A DNA stretch of 64,000 nucleotides from an uncultured Pelagibacteraceae bacterium (GTDB taxonomy: Bacteria > Pseudomonadota > Alphaproteobacteria > Pelagibacterales > Pelagibacteraceae): contig CABYIV010000001.1 in assembly GCA_902519255.1 (NCBI GenBank), positions 186,001 through 250,000 of the forward strand, read 5' to 3'. The position numbers were made by a program, and so were the translations under genes. The notes below the pieces were generated by a model. It had not been told where the DNA came from. It did no database searches and saw only the letters and a list, made by a program, of their open reading frames with translations. The stretch's first letter is position 1. Every line of letters starts with the position of its first letter. Below, piece after piece: positions 1-9,616 of this stretch.

Positions 1-65
1 ATCCAAACTGAATTTTGAGGCTCCCATTCAGCCGGCATTCTAAATCCATTAAAGTTTTCATTCAT
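1..65 (-). CDS. aguA: Agmatine deiminase, N-terminal fragment (cut by window edge)
   Basis: Reverse complement from 65 reads MNENFNGFRMPAEWEPQNSVW..., matching the PAEWEP N-terminal motif of agmatine deiminases; overlaps the aguB stop (ATGAATGA). Confidence 0.75.
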   Translation of the reverse strand, partial: MNENFNGFRMPAEWEPQNSVW

Positions 66-942
66 CTGCAGGATTTTTTAGTATGCCTTTATAAAAATCG
101 ATTCTTCTATCCCTTAAAAAAGGCCAATGCTCTCTGGCTGAATCAATTTTTTTATAGTTGATTTCACGAATTAAAATTTCTTCTTGTTTATTCCCAAGTT
201 TTCCAATTATTTGCCCACTAGGATCTATGATCATTGAGTTTCCCCAGAATTCTATTTTCTTCTTACCTTTTTTTTCTGTTCCAACTCTATTTATAGCAAC
301 CACATAAGTACCATTTGCGATTGCGTGAGATTTTTGCATTGTTATCCAAGAGTCTAGTTGAGATTTTCCAAATTTCTTTTTCTCTTTAGGATGCCATCCA
401 ATAGCAGTAGGGTAAAAAATTATTTGTGCACCTTTAAGTGCAGTCAATCTTGCAGCTTCCGGGAACCATTGATCCCAACAAATTAAAGTTCCAATTTTAC
501 CAAATTTTGTTTTAACAGATTTAAAACCTAAATCTCCAGGAGTAAAATAAAATTTTTCATAATAACCAGGATCATCTGGTATATGCATTTTTCTATATTT
601 CGATAAAATTTTACCTTTCTCGCTAATAACGATACTAGTATTATGATAGAAGCCATGTGTTTTTTTTTCAAATAATGAAATCATTAATACTATTTGTAAA
701 TCTTTGGCTAATTCACAAAATATTTTTGTAGTTCTGCCAGGTATTTTTTCCGCTAGCTTAAAGTTGGAATGACTTTCTGTTTGACAAAAATAATTTGATA
801 AAAATAGTTCTGGTACACAAATTATTTTAGCTTTTTTTGATGCTGCTTTTTTTATATTTTTAATAGCTGAATTTATATTTTTTTGAATATTATCTGAAAT
901 TTTACTTTGAATAATTCCAATTTTTACCTTTTTGATCATCAA
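58..942 (-). CDS. aguB: N-carbamoylputrescine amidase (carbon-nitrogen hydrolase family)
   Basis: Nitrilase-fold motifs: CVPELFLSNYF, KYRKMHIPDDPGYYEKFYFTPGD, GTLICWDQWFPEAAR; next to the aguA start. Confidence 0.9.
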   Translation of the reverse strand: MMIKKVKIGIIQSKISDNIQKNINSAIKNIKKAASKKAKIICVPELFLSNYFCQTESHSNFKLAEKIPGRTTKIFCELAKDLQIVLMISLFEKKTHGFYHNTSIVISEKGKILSKYRKMHIPDDPGYYEKFYFTPGDLGFKSVKTKFGKIGTLICWDQWFPEAARLTALKGAQIIFYPTAIGWHPKEKKKFGKSQLDSWITMQKSHAIANGTYVVAINRVGTEKKGKKKIEFWGNSMIIDPSGQIIGKLGNKQEEILIREINYKKIDSAREHWPFLRDRRIDFYKGILKNPADE

Positions 943-1983
943 TCAAAATATTTTGGAAAAGTTTTTTCTGTCTCTATTTTTCCACTCTCCAGTATGATAA
1001 GCGTCACTTGCTATTAATGGTAAAACACTGGTAGCTTCAGCAAATACCATTTGTTCTTTGGTAGTATCAACCTTACCCCATGAACTTGCTTCTTTTAATG
1101 TTGAACTACTGCAAGCTCCATCTCTTGAGTCAGCAACAGTAATTTGTATTGCATATTTGTGCATATCTACATTTTTTCCCAAAAGTTCAGCACAAATTAC
1201 CGTGTCTTGTATAAAGTTTTTAGGAACTCCACCACCAATCATAAATAATCCCGACCCTTTAGATTTAATTTTAATCTCTGTTAATTCTCTAAATTCTCTA
1301 ATTGAGTCTATTGTAATATGACTTTTTGGATTTCTCTCTTGATGCATGACTAATCCAAAACCTGCACTTGAGTCTGTAAATGCAGGACAGAATATAGGTA
1401 CATCGTTATCAAAAGCTGTTTCAATTAAAGAACCTTTCTTTTTAGAATTAGTTTTTAGATATTTGCCAATCTCTTTAATAAATTCTCTTGATGTGTAAGA
1501 CTTCGGTTCAAGTTTGTCTGCTATTTCTCCTATTGTTTTATCACAAACCTGGAGCTCCTCTTCATCGATGTAAGTATCATAAATCCTATCTATATAATTG
1601 TCCCTAAGTTCATTATCATTTTGATATTGTGATCCTTGGTAATGTTTAAATCCAAGCGCTTCAAAAAAATCCATATCTATTATAGATGCTCCAGTTGCTA
1701 CAATTGCATCTACCATGTTGTATTTAACCATATCTCTATAAATATGCATACATCCAGCGGCAGAAGTAGACCCTGCAAGAGTTAGGAATATTGTACAATC
1801 TTTATCTTTAAGCATTTCATTATATATCTTGGATGCATTAGCAGTTTCTCTTGAAACAAAAGACATTTTTTCCATAGAAGATATAATTTTTCTAGAGTCA
1901 AAAGATGTAATATCAATATGCTCAACCTCTTTACTTAAAAAGTCTTTTTTTCTGTTATGATTAAGATTTTTTGTATCTGACAT
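943..1983 (-). CDS. Deoxyhypusine synthase-like protein (homospermidine/polyamine biosynthesis family)
   Basis: DHS fold motifs: TLAGSTSAAGC, VATGASIIDMDFFEALG, GGGVPKNF, EASSWGKV (putative catalytic Lys), FAEATSVLPLIASDAYH. Confidence 0.85.
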   Translation of the reverse strand: MSDTKNLNHNRKKDFLSKEVEHIDITSFDSRKIISSMEKMSFVSRETANASKIYNEMLKDKDCTIFLTLAGSTSAAGCMHIYRDMVKYNMVDAIVATGASIIDMDFFEALGFKHYQGSQYQNDNELRDNYIDRIYDTYIDEEELQVCDKTIGEIADKLEPKSYTSREFIKEIGKYLKTNSKKKGSLIETAFDNDVPIFCPAFTDSSAGFGLVMHQERNPKSHITIDSIREFRELTEIKIKSKGSGLFMIGGGVPKNFIQDTVICAELLGKNVDMHKYAIQITVADSRDGACSSSTLKEASSWGKVDTTKEQMVFAEATSVLPLIASDAYHTGEWKNRDRKNFSKIF

Positions 1984-3161
1984 TATGCAACAAGAAACTC
2001 TTTATTTGTTTCTTTGTCATACATCGTCATTATTGGATCATCACAAACTTCGTAAATACTATCAGAATAATATCCATTAAATTGAGTTCGAAATGTCAAT
2101 CCGTATGCTCCTAATTGACCTAATTCAATGTAATCACCTTCTTTAATATTATTAGGTAGAATAAAAGGTCCCTTCATATAATCCATGCTATCACATGTTG
2201 GTCCATAAAAATCAAATGAAGTCAATTTTTTTGATATAATTCTTCCACTTGTAATTATCCTTGATGGATAAACTATATTAGGTACACCTGCATCAAATAA
2301 AGTTCCGTATGTTCCATCATTAATATATAGCTTTTGTTTTTTTCTTAAGTTTACTCTCACAATTGTCGAACCACTTTCTGCAACAATTGCTCGACCTGGC
2401 TCACATATAATTTCTGGTTTTTTTTCTAATTTTAATTTATTTAATGAATTTTTTATTTCCTCAAAATAAGAGTCTAATGATTTAGGAACTAAATCAGGAT
2501 AGATTGTTGGAAACCCTCCACCTATATTTATAACATCTGGAACTATTTTTGTTTTTTTTATTATATATTTAATTTCATTAATCCCTTTTGAATAGGATAT
2601 TGGATGCATACATTGCGAACCCACATGAAAACTTAATCCTATTTTTTTTGCATACTGTTTTGTTAATCTATAAAGCCCTATTGCTTCAGAAGTTTGTGCA
2701 CCAAATTTTTTAGATAAATCTATTTCTGCGTGTTCATTAGAAACTGCAACTCTTACAAATAACTCCAAATCCTTAGCTTGATTAGTACTATTAAGAATCT
2801 TTATTAATTCATCTTTTGTATCTATTGAAAAAGTCTTAATATTATATTTGAAATATGCTTCGTTTATACTTTCCTTGCTTTTTACAGTATGCATGTAGGA
2901 GCATTTTGCATCTGGGCTAACACTTCTAATTGCCTCAACTTCTTTAATTGAAGCGATATCAAAATCATTAATTCCGCTTTCCACGATAGTTTTTAACACT
3001 AATGGATGTGGGTTTGTTTTAACTGCATATAGGATTTTACCAGGAAATTTATTCTGAAAAAATTTAGAAGCTATGTTTATAGAATCTCTTCTAATACAAT
3101 AAACAGGTTCTGTTGGTTTCAGTTGGTCAACTAATTTGTCAACTGATTTAAATTTTTGCAT
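1983..3161 (-). CDS. Ornithine/lysine decarboxylase family (fold III PLP-dependent decarboxylase)
   Basis: YAVKTNPHPLVLKTI (PLP Lys), FHVGSQC, INIGGGFPT, EPGRAIVAESG, GPTCDSMD motifs. Confidence 0.88.
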   Translation of the reverse strand: MQKFKSVDKLVDQLKPTEPVYCIRRDSINIASKFFQNKFPGKILYAVKTNPHPLVLKTIVESGINDFDIASIKEVEAIRSVSPDAKCSYMHTVKSKESINEAYFKYNIKTFSIDTKDELIKILNSTNQAKDLELFVRVAVSNEHAEIDLSKKFGAQTSEAIGLYRLTKQYAKKIGLSFHVGSQCMHPISYSKGINEIKYIIKKTKIVPDVINIGGGFPTIYPDLVPKSLDSYFEEIKNSLNKLKLEKKPEIICEPGRAIVAESGSTIVRVNLRKKQKLYINDGTYGTLFDAGVPNIVYPSRIITSGRIISKKLTSFDFYGPTCDSMDYMKGPFILPNNIKEGDYIELGQLGAYGLTFRTQFNGYYSDSIYEVCDDPIMTMYDKETNKEFLVA

Positions 3162-3271
3162 TTAAAGCTCCAAAAAAAATTTAACAAAAAAAACCGGCAT
3201 AACTGCTATGCAAGTTTATATAAAACGAGCATTTATGCTGAAAATGAGCCAATGTAAAGTAAAAATGTACC

Positions 3272-3299
3272 CTTGAAATAATTTAGAATGTTTCCATAT
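3272..3299 (+). promoter_or_regulatory. Sigma-32-like promoter upstream of regA-type regulator
   Basis: CTTGAAA-N15-CCATAT; same layout as the element upstream of hsp20. Confidence 0.45.
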
Positions 3300-3306
3300 A
3301 AGGCAC

Positions 3307-3870
3307 ATGCCAGAAACGGAAGTATTAAAAAAAATAACAGAATTTGAGGATAAATCTCTACTTATTGTAGATGATGATAACCCTTTTAGAGAGAGACTAG
3401 CTCGAGCAATGGAAAAAAAGGGCTTTTCTGTTTCACAAGCAGAGGGTGTAAAAATTGGAATAGAGTCTGTGAAATCAAAAAAACCTGCTTTTGCAGTTGT
3501 TGACTTGAGACTAAACGATGGAAACGGACTAGAAGTTGTAAAAGAAATCCAGAAAAATAACTCAGAGAGCAGAATAGTGATGCTTACTGGTTATGGAAAT
3601 ATACCAACTGCAGTAGCAGCCATTAAAGAAGGTGCAATAGATTATTTAGCTAAACCAGCAGATGCAGATGACGTAGAAAAAGCACTTTTAGCTGATCCAA
3701 ATAAAAAAGCTGCTCCGCCAGAAAATCCAATGTCCGCTGATAGAGTTAAATGGGAACATATTCACAGAGTTTTTGAATTATGTAACAGAAATGTATCTGA
3801 GACTGCAAGAAGACTTAAAATGCATCGAAGAACACTTCAAAGAATTCTATCAAAAAGATCTCCAAGGTAA
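3307..3870 (+). CDS. regA: RegA/ActR/PrrA-type response regulator
   Basis: Receiver domain (LLIVDDDNPFRERL, AVVDLRLNDGNGLEV, KPADADDVEKAL) plus Fis-type HTH NRNVSETARRLKMHRRTLQRILSKR. Confidence 0.88.
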   Translation: MPETEVLKKITEFEDKSLLIVDDDNPFRERLARAMEKKGFSVSQAEGVKIGIESVKSKKPAFAVVDLRLNDGNGLEVVKEIQKNNSESRIVMLTGYGNIPTAVAAIKEGAIDYLAKPADADDVEKALLADPNKKAAPPENPMSADRVKWEHIHRVFELCNRNVSETARRLKMHRRTLQRILSKRSPR

Positions 3871-3872
3871 TT

Positions 3873-4424
3873 CTAGATATATTTTCTAAGTTTAATAATT
3901 TTATTAACTAAAGCTGTTAGTAATAATATCTTAAATAATTCAGCATAAAGAAATGGGTAAACACCAAATTCTAATATTGGTTTATCCCAACCGATTAAAT
4001 TTCCAAGCCACAAAATACCCAAAATATATATTACTGATGTTGCAATTATAATTTTTAAAAAATTTAATATATGGTTTTTATCGTATGTAAATATGCCTGC
4101 TATCAGACATGCAAATATAAAACCTATTAAATATCCCATTGTGGGACCAACAAAATAAGCTAATCCTATTCCTTTCTCTGGTGAGTTAGAAAATACTGGT
4201 AATCCCATAATTCCTTCTATCAAATAAAAAACTACCGAAAGTACCCCGACTTTATATCCAAAGGAAATTCCTAAAAACAAAACTATAAATGTTTGCATAG
4301 TCATAGGAACTGGATAAAAAGGTATTTTAATTTTTGCAGATATTGTCAATAAAATAGAACCTATTAATGCAAATATTATGATTTTAATTATTTTATTATT
4401 AGAAATTGAATTTACTAATTCCAT
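3873..4424 (-). CDS. bioY: Biotin transporter BioY family
   Basis: Six-TM S component; KIPFYPVPMTMQTFIVLFLG and GLPVFSNSPEKGIGLAYFVGPTMGYLIGF are typical of BioY. Confidence 0.9.
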   Translation of the reverse strand: MELVNSISNNKIIKIIIFALIGSILLTISAKIKIPFYPVPMTMQTFIVLFLGISFGYKVGVLSVVFYLIEGIMGLPVFSNSPEKGIGLAYFVGPTMGYLIGFIFACLIAGIFTYDKNHILNFLKIIIATSVIYILGILWLGNLIGWDKPILEFGVYPFLYAELFKILLLTALVNKIIKLRKYI

Positions 4425-4524
4425 TAGCTTTAAATTACTATTTTAATAAAGTTTAATCCACTAATATTTATTAACAGGATGTTTTATTCTTACTATAATA
4501 CGTCAATTTATTATAAATTAAATT

Positions 4525-7290
4525 ATGGGTAAAATTAAAAAAACAGATCATTTCTATCTTATTGATGGGTCTGGATACATATTTAGAGCCTATTATGCAT
4601 TGCCACCATTAACACGAAAAAGTGATGGTTTGCCAGTAGGAGCAGTAAGTGGATTTTGTAACATGCTGTTTAAATTATTAGAGGACTCTAAATCTAGCGA
4701 AAATTTAGAAAAACCAACTCATTTTGCAGTAATCTTTGACTCTGCAAGAAAGAATTTTCGAAACGAAATATATTCAGATTATAAAGGAAATAGGTCTGAT
4801 GCTCCCGACGATCTAATTCCACAATTCGATTATATTAGAAAGTCAGTATTAGCATTCAATTTACCCTCTATAGAAATGTTAAATTACGAGGCTGATGATT
4901 TGATAGCCACCTATGTAGAGCAAATATTAGACGAAGGTGCAAAGGTAACAATTGTATCATCTGACAAAGATTTAATGCAACTTTTCAAAAAAAAGGTTCG
5001 TATATATGATCCAATGAAGAATAAATTTATATCTAATGAAGATGTAATCAATAAATTTGGTGTTGGTCCAGATAAAGTAATTGATGTTCAATCACTAGCA
5101 GGGGATAGTACAGACAATGTACCTGGCGTTCCAGGAATTGGTGTAAAAACAGCAGCAGAATTAATTAAGGAATATGGAAATTTAGAAAACCTTCTTAAAA
5201 ACGCAAATAAAATAAAACAGAATAAAAGAAGAGAAACACTTTTAGAAAACAAAGATAAGGCTCTGGTAAGTAAAAAACTGGTCACATTAAAAAATGATGT
5301 TCCGGTGAAAGACAAATTAGCTGACTTTGTTCTAAAAAAAGTAGACGTAGACAAGTTATACAATTTCTTGAGAGAGATGGAATTTAATAGGTTATTGAGT
5401 TCGGCAATTTCGACGTATGGTCAATCCAAATTTAGTGATGAAATAGAAGTCAAAAAAGAAACATCTAAAATATCAAAAGATAAATATGTTTTGATAAAAA
5501 ATTTAACTGAAATAAAAGATTGGATGCAAGAAGCCGAAGAAGCTGGTGAATTTTCTATTGATACTGAAACAGATTCTCTTGACCCACATCAGGCAAATTT
5601 AGTTGGTATCTCAATTTCTAGCAAAATAGGTAAAGCTTGTTACATTCCAACAGGTCATATTGATAAAAATAATCTAAATGAAAAAGATGTTTTGAGAATT
5701 TTAAAACCATATTTAGAGGATAAAAGTTTAAAAAAAATTGGGCAAAATATTAAATTCGATTACATAATATTTCGTAAAAGGGATATAGATATTCAAAGCA
5801 TGGAAGATACAATGTTGATGTCATACGTTTTAGATGCTGGGAAAAATAGACATAATATGGATACCCTTTCAGATATTCATCTTGGTCACAAAACAATTAA
5901 ATATAAAGATCTTGTTGGATCTGGAAAAAAAGAAATTAAATTCAGTCAAGTAGAGTTAAATATTGCAAAAGATTATGCTGCAGAAGATGCTGATATAACT
6001 TACCGTTTATATAAAATATTTTTGAAATCGCTTAAATCAGAAAAATTACTAAATATTTATGAAATTTTCGAAAAACCTTTAATTAAAATTTTAGCATCAA
6101 TGGAAATCAATGGCATAAAATTGGATAATAATTTTCTTAAAAAATTATCAGTTAAGTTTGAAAAAAAACTTCAAGATTTAGAAAAACAAATTTTTAAAAT
6201 TTCAAAAAAAAAATTTAATATTGCATCGACTAAACAGTTGGGTGAAATAATGTATAATGACCTCAAAATTGCATCGCTAAAAAAGACTAAAAAAGGGAGT
6301 TTTGCAACTGGTGCAGCAGTTCTAGAGGATTTAGCTTACAAAGGGAATGAATTTCCTAAATTGGTTTTAGAATGGAGGCAATCTAGTAAATTGAAAAATA
6401 CATATTCAGATTCTTTGCCAGAGCATTTAAATCCCAATACAAAAAGAGTGCATACATCTTTTCTGTTAGCAGCAACTACAACAGGTAGACTTGCATCTAG
6501 TGATCCAAATTTACAAAATATTCCTATTAAAACTGAGGAGGGCAAAGATATTCGTAAAGCCTTCATATCAGAAAAAAATAAAAAACTTATATCGGCAGAC
6601 TATAATCAGATCGAAATGAGAATTTTGGCTGATCTAGCTGATGTAAAAGAACTAAAAAAAGCTTTTAAAAATAATGAGGATATTCACTCATTAACCGCTA
6701 GCCAGGTTTTTGGTGCGGACATAAAAAAAATTGATGCTGATATGAGGAGAAAAGCGAAAGCTATTAATTTTGGAATAATTTATGGAATATCTCAATATGG
6801 TTTGGCCAAACAAATTGGTGTATCAAACAATGAAGCCGAAGAATTTCTAAATTCATATTTTATTAAATTTCCAGAAATTAAAGAATACATGAATAACACA
6901 ATTAAATTCTGTAGAAAAAGTGGATATGTAAGAAATATTTTTGGTCGAAAAACTCATATTCCAGGAATCAATGACAAAAATTTTAATGTTAGAAATTTTC
7001 AAGAAAGGGCAGCTATAAACGCACCCATCCAAGGATCTGCATCAGAAATAATGCGACTTGCTATGATTAGAATCAACGATGAGCTTGATACAAAAAAAAC
7101 AAATGAATTTAATATGTTGCTTCAAATTCACGATGAGTTGATTTTTGAGGTAATTGATAATGGTACTAAATCTGCTTCTAAAAAGATTAAAGATATTATG
7201 ACAAGTGTGAAAGATAGTGATTTGCATTCATTTTCAATACCATTATCGGTAGATGTAAACATAGGTGATAACTGGGGAGAGCTTCATTAA
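4525..7290 (+). CDS. polA: DNA polymerase I
   Basis: 5'-3' exo (DGSGYIFRAYYAL), 3'-5' exo (FSIDTETDSLD), pol motifs (ADYNQIEMRILA, RRKAKAINFGIIYG, QIHDELIFEV). Confidence 0.98.
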   Translation: MGKIKKTDHFYLIDGSGYIFRAYYALPPLTRKSDGLPVGAVSGFCNMLFKLLEDSKSSENLEKPTHFAVIFDSARKNFRNEIYSDYKGNRSDAPDDLIPQFDYIRKSVLAFNLPSIEMLNYEADDLIATYVEQILDEGAKVTIVSSDKDLMQLFKKKVRIYDPMKNKFISNEDVINKFGVGPDKVIDVQSLAGDSTDNVPGVPGIGVKTAAELIKEYGNLENLLKNANKIKQNKRRETLLENKDKALVSKKLVTLKNDVPVKDKLADFVLKKVDVDKLYNFLREMEFNRLLSSAISTYGQSKFSDEIEVKKETSKISKDKYVLIKNLTEIKDWMQEAEEAGEFSIDTETDSLDPHQANLVGISISSKIGKACYIPTGHIDKNNLNEKDVLRILKPYLEDKSLKKIGQNIKFDYIIFRKRDIDIQSMEDTMLMSYVLDAGKNRHNMDTLSDIHLGHKTIKYKDLVGSGKKEIKFSQVELNIAKDYAAEDADITYRLYKIFLKSLKSEKLLNIYEIFEKPLIKILASMEINGIKLDNNFLKKLSVKFEKKLQDLEKQIFKISKKKFNIASTKQLGEIMYNDLKIASLKKTKKGSFATGAAVLEDLAYKGNEFPKLVLEWRQSSKLKNTYSDSLPEHLNPNTKRVHTSFLLAATTTGRLASSDPNLQNIPIKTEEGKDIRKAFISEKNKKLISADYNQIEMRILADLADVKELKKAFKNNEDIHSLTASQVFGADIKKIDADMRRKAKAINFGIIYGISQYGLAKQIGVSNNEAEEFLNSYFIKFPEIKEYMNNTIKFCRKSGYVRNIFGRKTHIPGINDKNFNVRNFQERAAINAPIQGSASEIMRLAMIRINDELDTKKTNEFNMLLQIHDELIFEVIDNGTKSASKKIKDIMTSVKDSDLHSFSIPLSVDVNIGDNWGELH

Positions 7291-7341
7291 TAAACATTTA
7301 ATTGCCCAATTTTAAACATTTTAGTATTTTTATAGTTAAAC

Positions 7342-8040
7342 ATGAAACAAACAATTGCCCTTGTTGATGATGATAGAAATATATTAACTAGTTTAAGTAT
7401 TGCTCTAGAGAAAGAGGGTTTTAACATTCAAACTTATTTGGATGGAGAAAGTGCCTTAATAGGTTTGTCAAGAAATCCCCCAGACCTTGCAGTTATAGAT
7501 ATTAAAATGCCAAGAATGGATGGAGAAGAATTGTTAAAAAAATTGAGAAAAAAAACATCTATGCCCGTTATCTTTTTAACTTCTAAAGATGAAGAGGTGG
7601 ATGAGCTCTTAGGACTAAAACTAGGGGCTGATGATTTTGTAAAAAAATCAGGTGGCTTTTCAACTAAAGTTCTTATTGAAAGAATACGTGTCCAACTTAG
7701 AAAAAAAGATAATAATTTAGAGGATAATAGAAATATAATTTCACATGGAAAATTAAAACTTGACCCTTCACAGCTAGAGTGTGAATGGGATGGCAAGCAA
7801 TTACCAGATAAATTAACAACAACAGAATTCTTAATTGTAAAGGAATTAGCAAAAAGACCTGGAATTATCAAAGAAAGATCTCAATTAATGGATGTTGCTT
7901 ACAGAGAAGACACAGACATTGAAGATAGAACAATTGATAGTCACGTAAAAAGGATTAGAAAAAAGTTTAAAAAAGTAGATAATAACTTTTCAGCGATAGA
8001 AACCAGATATGGTAGTGGTTATCGTTGGAATGTTAAATAA
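7342..8040 (+). CDS. chvI: OmpR-family response regulator, ChvI-like
   Basis: Receiver domain plus winged-helix C-terminus (DRTIDSHVKRIRKKFKKVD, ETRYGSGYRWN); followed directly by a sensor kinase. Confidence 0.85.
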   Translation: MKQTIALVDDDRNILTSLSIALEKEGFNIQTYLDGESALIGLSRNPPDLAVIDIKMPRMDGEELLKKLRKKTSMPVIFLTSKDEEVDELLGLKLGADDFVKKSGGFSTKVLIERIRVQLRKKDNNLEDNRNIISHGKLKLDPSQLECEWDGKQLPDKLTTTEFLIVKELAKRPGIIKERSQLMDVAYREDTDIEDRTIDSHVKRIRKKFKKVDNNFSAIETRYGSGYRWNVK

Positions 8041-9572
8041 TGGCTACTTCAAAATCTAATAATCAATCTATTTTAAAAAAATTCTTAGTTATCAACTTTA
8101 TTGTTTTTTTAGTGATAGGTGTATTAACATTATTTTACCTTAACACAGTAAAACCTACGCTCATTAAAAATAAAACTGCCTCGCACATAAAAATTATTGA
8201 TAACACAACAGAAAATATTGATCGTTTAAAAATAAATTTCTCATCTGAAGATATCAGAGAGTTTTTGTTTTCCACTAAATTTTTATTTCAAAGTATAGAT
8301 AGAGTACAGATATTTGATAGTGAATTCAATCTATTAGGAGATACCGACACATTAGACTTAGATCCAAATGCTTTCTCAAGAAGTTTAAACATAATTGAAA
8401 TGAGTGACTTAAATAATCAAAGTATTCAAAATAAGAATTTGGAAGAGAGTAATAAAAGCTTTGAAAGTAAAGAAATATTTGAAGATTTAAAAAAGTACTC
8501 ATATTCATCAGATTATGGAAAACCGTTAACTTACTCTAAAGAAAACTATGATCAATTTTTATTAGTAACTGTTAAAAATGTAGTCAGTGAAAACAAAACA
8601 ATAGGCTATTTAGCTATTACTGAAAATGCCAATGAAATAAAGGTTGCAATAGATGAAAGAAGAAATTTTATAATCAGAACAGCTTTGCTTGTCGCATTAG
8701 TAATTTTAATTTTTTCATATGTATTAAATAGATACTTCTTAAAACCAATTAAAAATTTGGTTCAATATACAAATATTATAAAAAACAAAAGTAAGGAAAA
8801 GACCAATATTGGAAATATAAAAAAAAGAAATGATGAATTAGGAAAATTATCAAATTCTCTTGATGAAATGACTAATGAATTAAACAAAAGAATTACTACA
8901 GCAGAAAATTATTCAACAGATCTTTTGCATGAAATCAGAAATCCTTTAGCATCTCTAAAAAGCGCCTCTGAGATAATTTCTGAAACAAATGATAAATCTC
9001 AAAGAAACAAATTAATTAATATTGTATCACATGACGTAGAGAGAATTGAAAGATTAATAACTGATTACTCTCAAATGCTAAGAGATGAGGCTGCAATTTC
9101 CTCTGAGAAAATGCAAAAATTAAATTTAAAAGAGATTGCTCAATCTGTTGTTGACGATTTTAACAGTATCTATGAAACAAAAAAATCGATTGGAATTAAA
9201 TTGAAATCTAATGGAATTAAAAATTATAGTATATTAGGGATTGAAAATAGAATTGAACAAATTATTGCAAACTTATTAGAAAACTCAATTTCTTTTAGCG
9301 AAAATAATCAAGAAATTACCGTTGAAATATCAAAAGATAAAAATGACAAAATTAAATTAGTTGTCGTTGATCAGGGATCTGGATTTAGTGAAAAGGATAC
9401 AAATAAGATATTCAACAGATTTTATAGTAATAGACCTGAAAACTTTGGAGAACATTCGGGTTTGGGATTAAATATTGTCAAAAATTTAGTTGAAATTCAT
9501 GGTGGTGAAATCAACGCATCTAATAATAAAGATAAAGGAGCAAGAATTGAAATTATTTTCCCAGAAGCATAA
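8040..9572 (+). CDS. chvG: Sensor histidine kinase, ChvG-like
   Basis: Two TM segments, HAMP, H-box LLHEIRNPLASLKSASE, N/G boxes (ANLLENSISFS, DQGSGFSE, HSGLGLNIVK). Confidence 0.85.
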   Translation: MATSKSNNQSILKKFLVINFIVFLVIGVLTLFYLNTVKPTLIKNKTASHIKIIDNTTENIDRLKINFSSEDIREFLFSTKFLFQSIDRVQIFDSEFNLLGDTDTLDLDPNAFSRSLNIIEMSDLNNQSIQNKNLEESNKSFESKEIFEDLKKYSYSSDYGKPLTYSKENYDQFLLVTVKNVVSENKTIGYLAITENANEIKVAIDERRNFIIRTALLVALVILIFSYVLNRYFLKPIKNLVQYTNIIKNKSKEKTNIGNIKKRNDELGKLSNSLDEMTNELNKRITTAENYSTDLLHEIRNPLASLKSASEIISETNDKSQRNKLINIVSHDVERIERLITDYSQMLRDEAAISSEKMQKLNLKEIAQSVVDDFNSIYETKKSIGIKLKSNGIKNYSILGIENRIEQIIANLLENSISFSENNQEITVEISKDKNDKIKLVVVDQGSGFSEKDTNKIFNRFYSNRPENFGEHSGLGLNIVKNLVEIHGGEINASNNKDKGARIEIIFPEA

Positions 9573-9616
9573 ATCTTTGTTGATATATTAAGTGAAATTG
9601 TTAAAAGCCTCCTTTT

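Noticed and set aside
1058-1321. 87-aa plus-strand ORF inside the DHS-like gene
   Set aside because: Antisense to a strongly supported CDS with no recognisable motif.
7434-7871. 145-aa minus-strand ORF over chvI
   Set aside because: Antisense to a clear response regulator; low-complexity Ser/Phe content.
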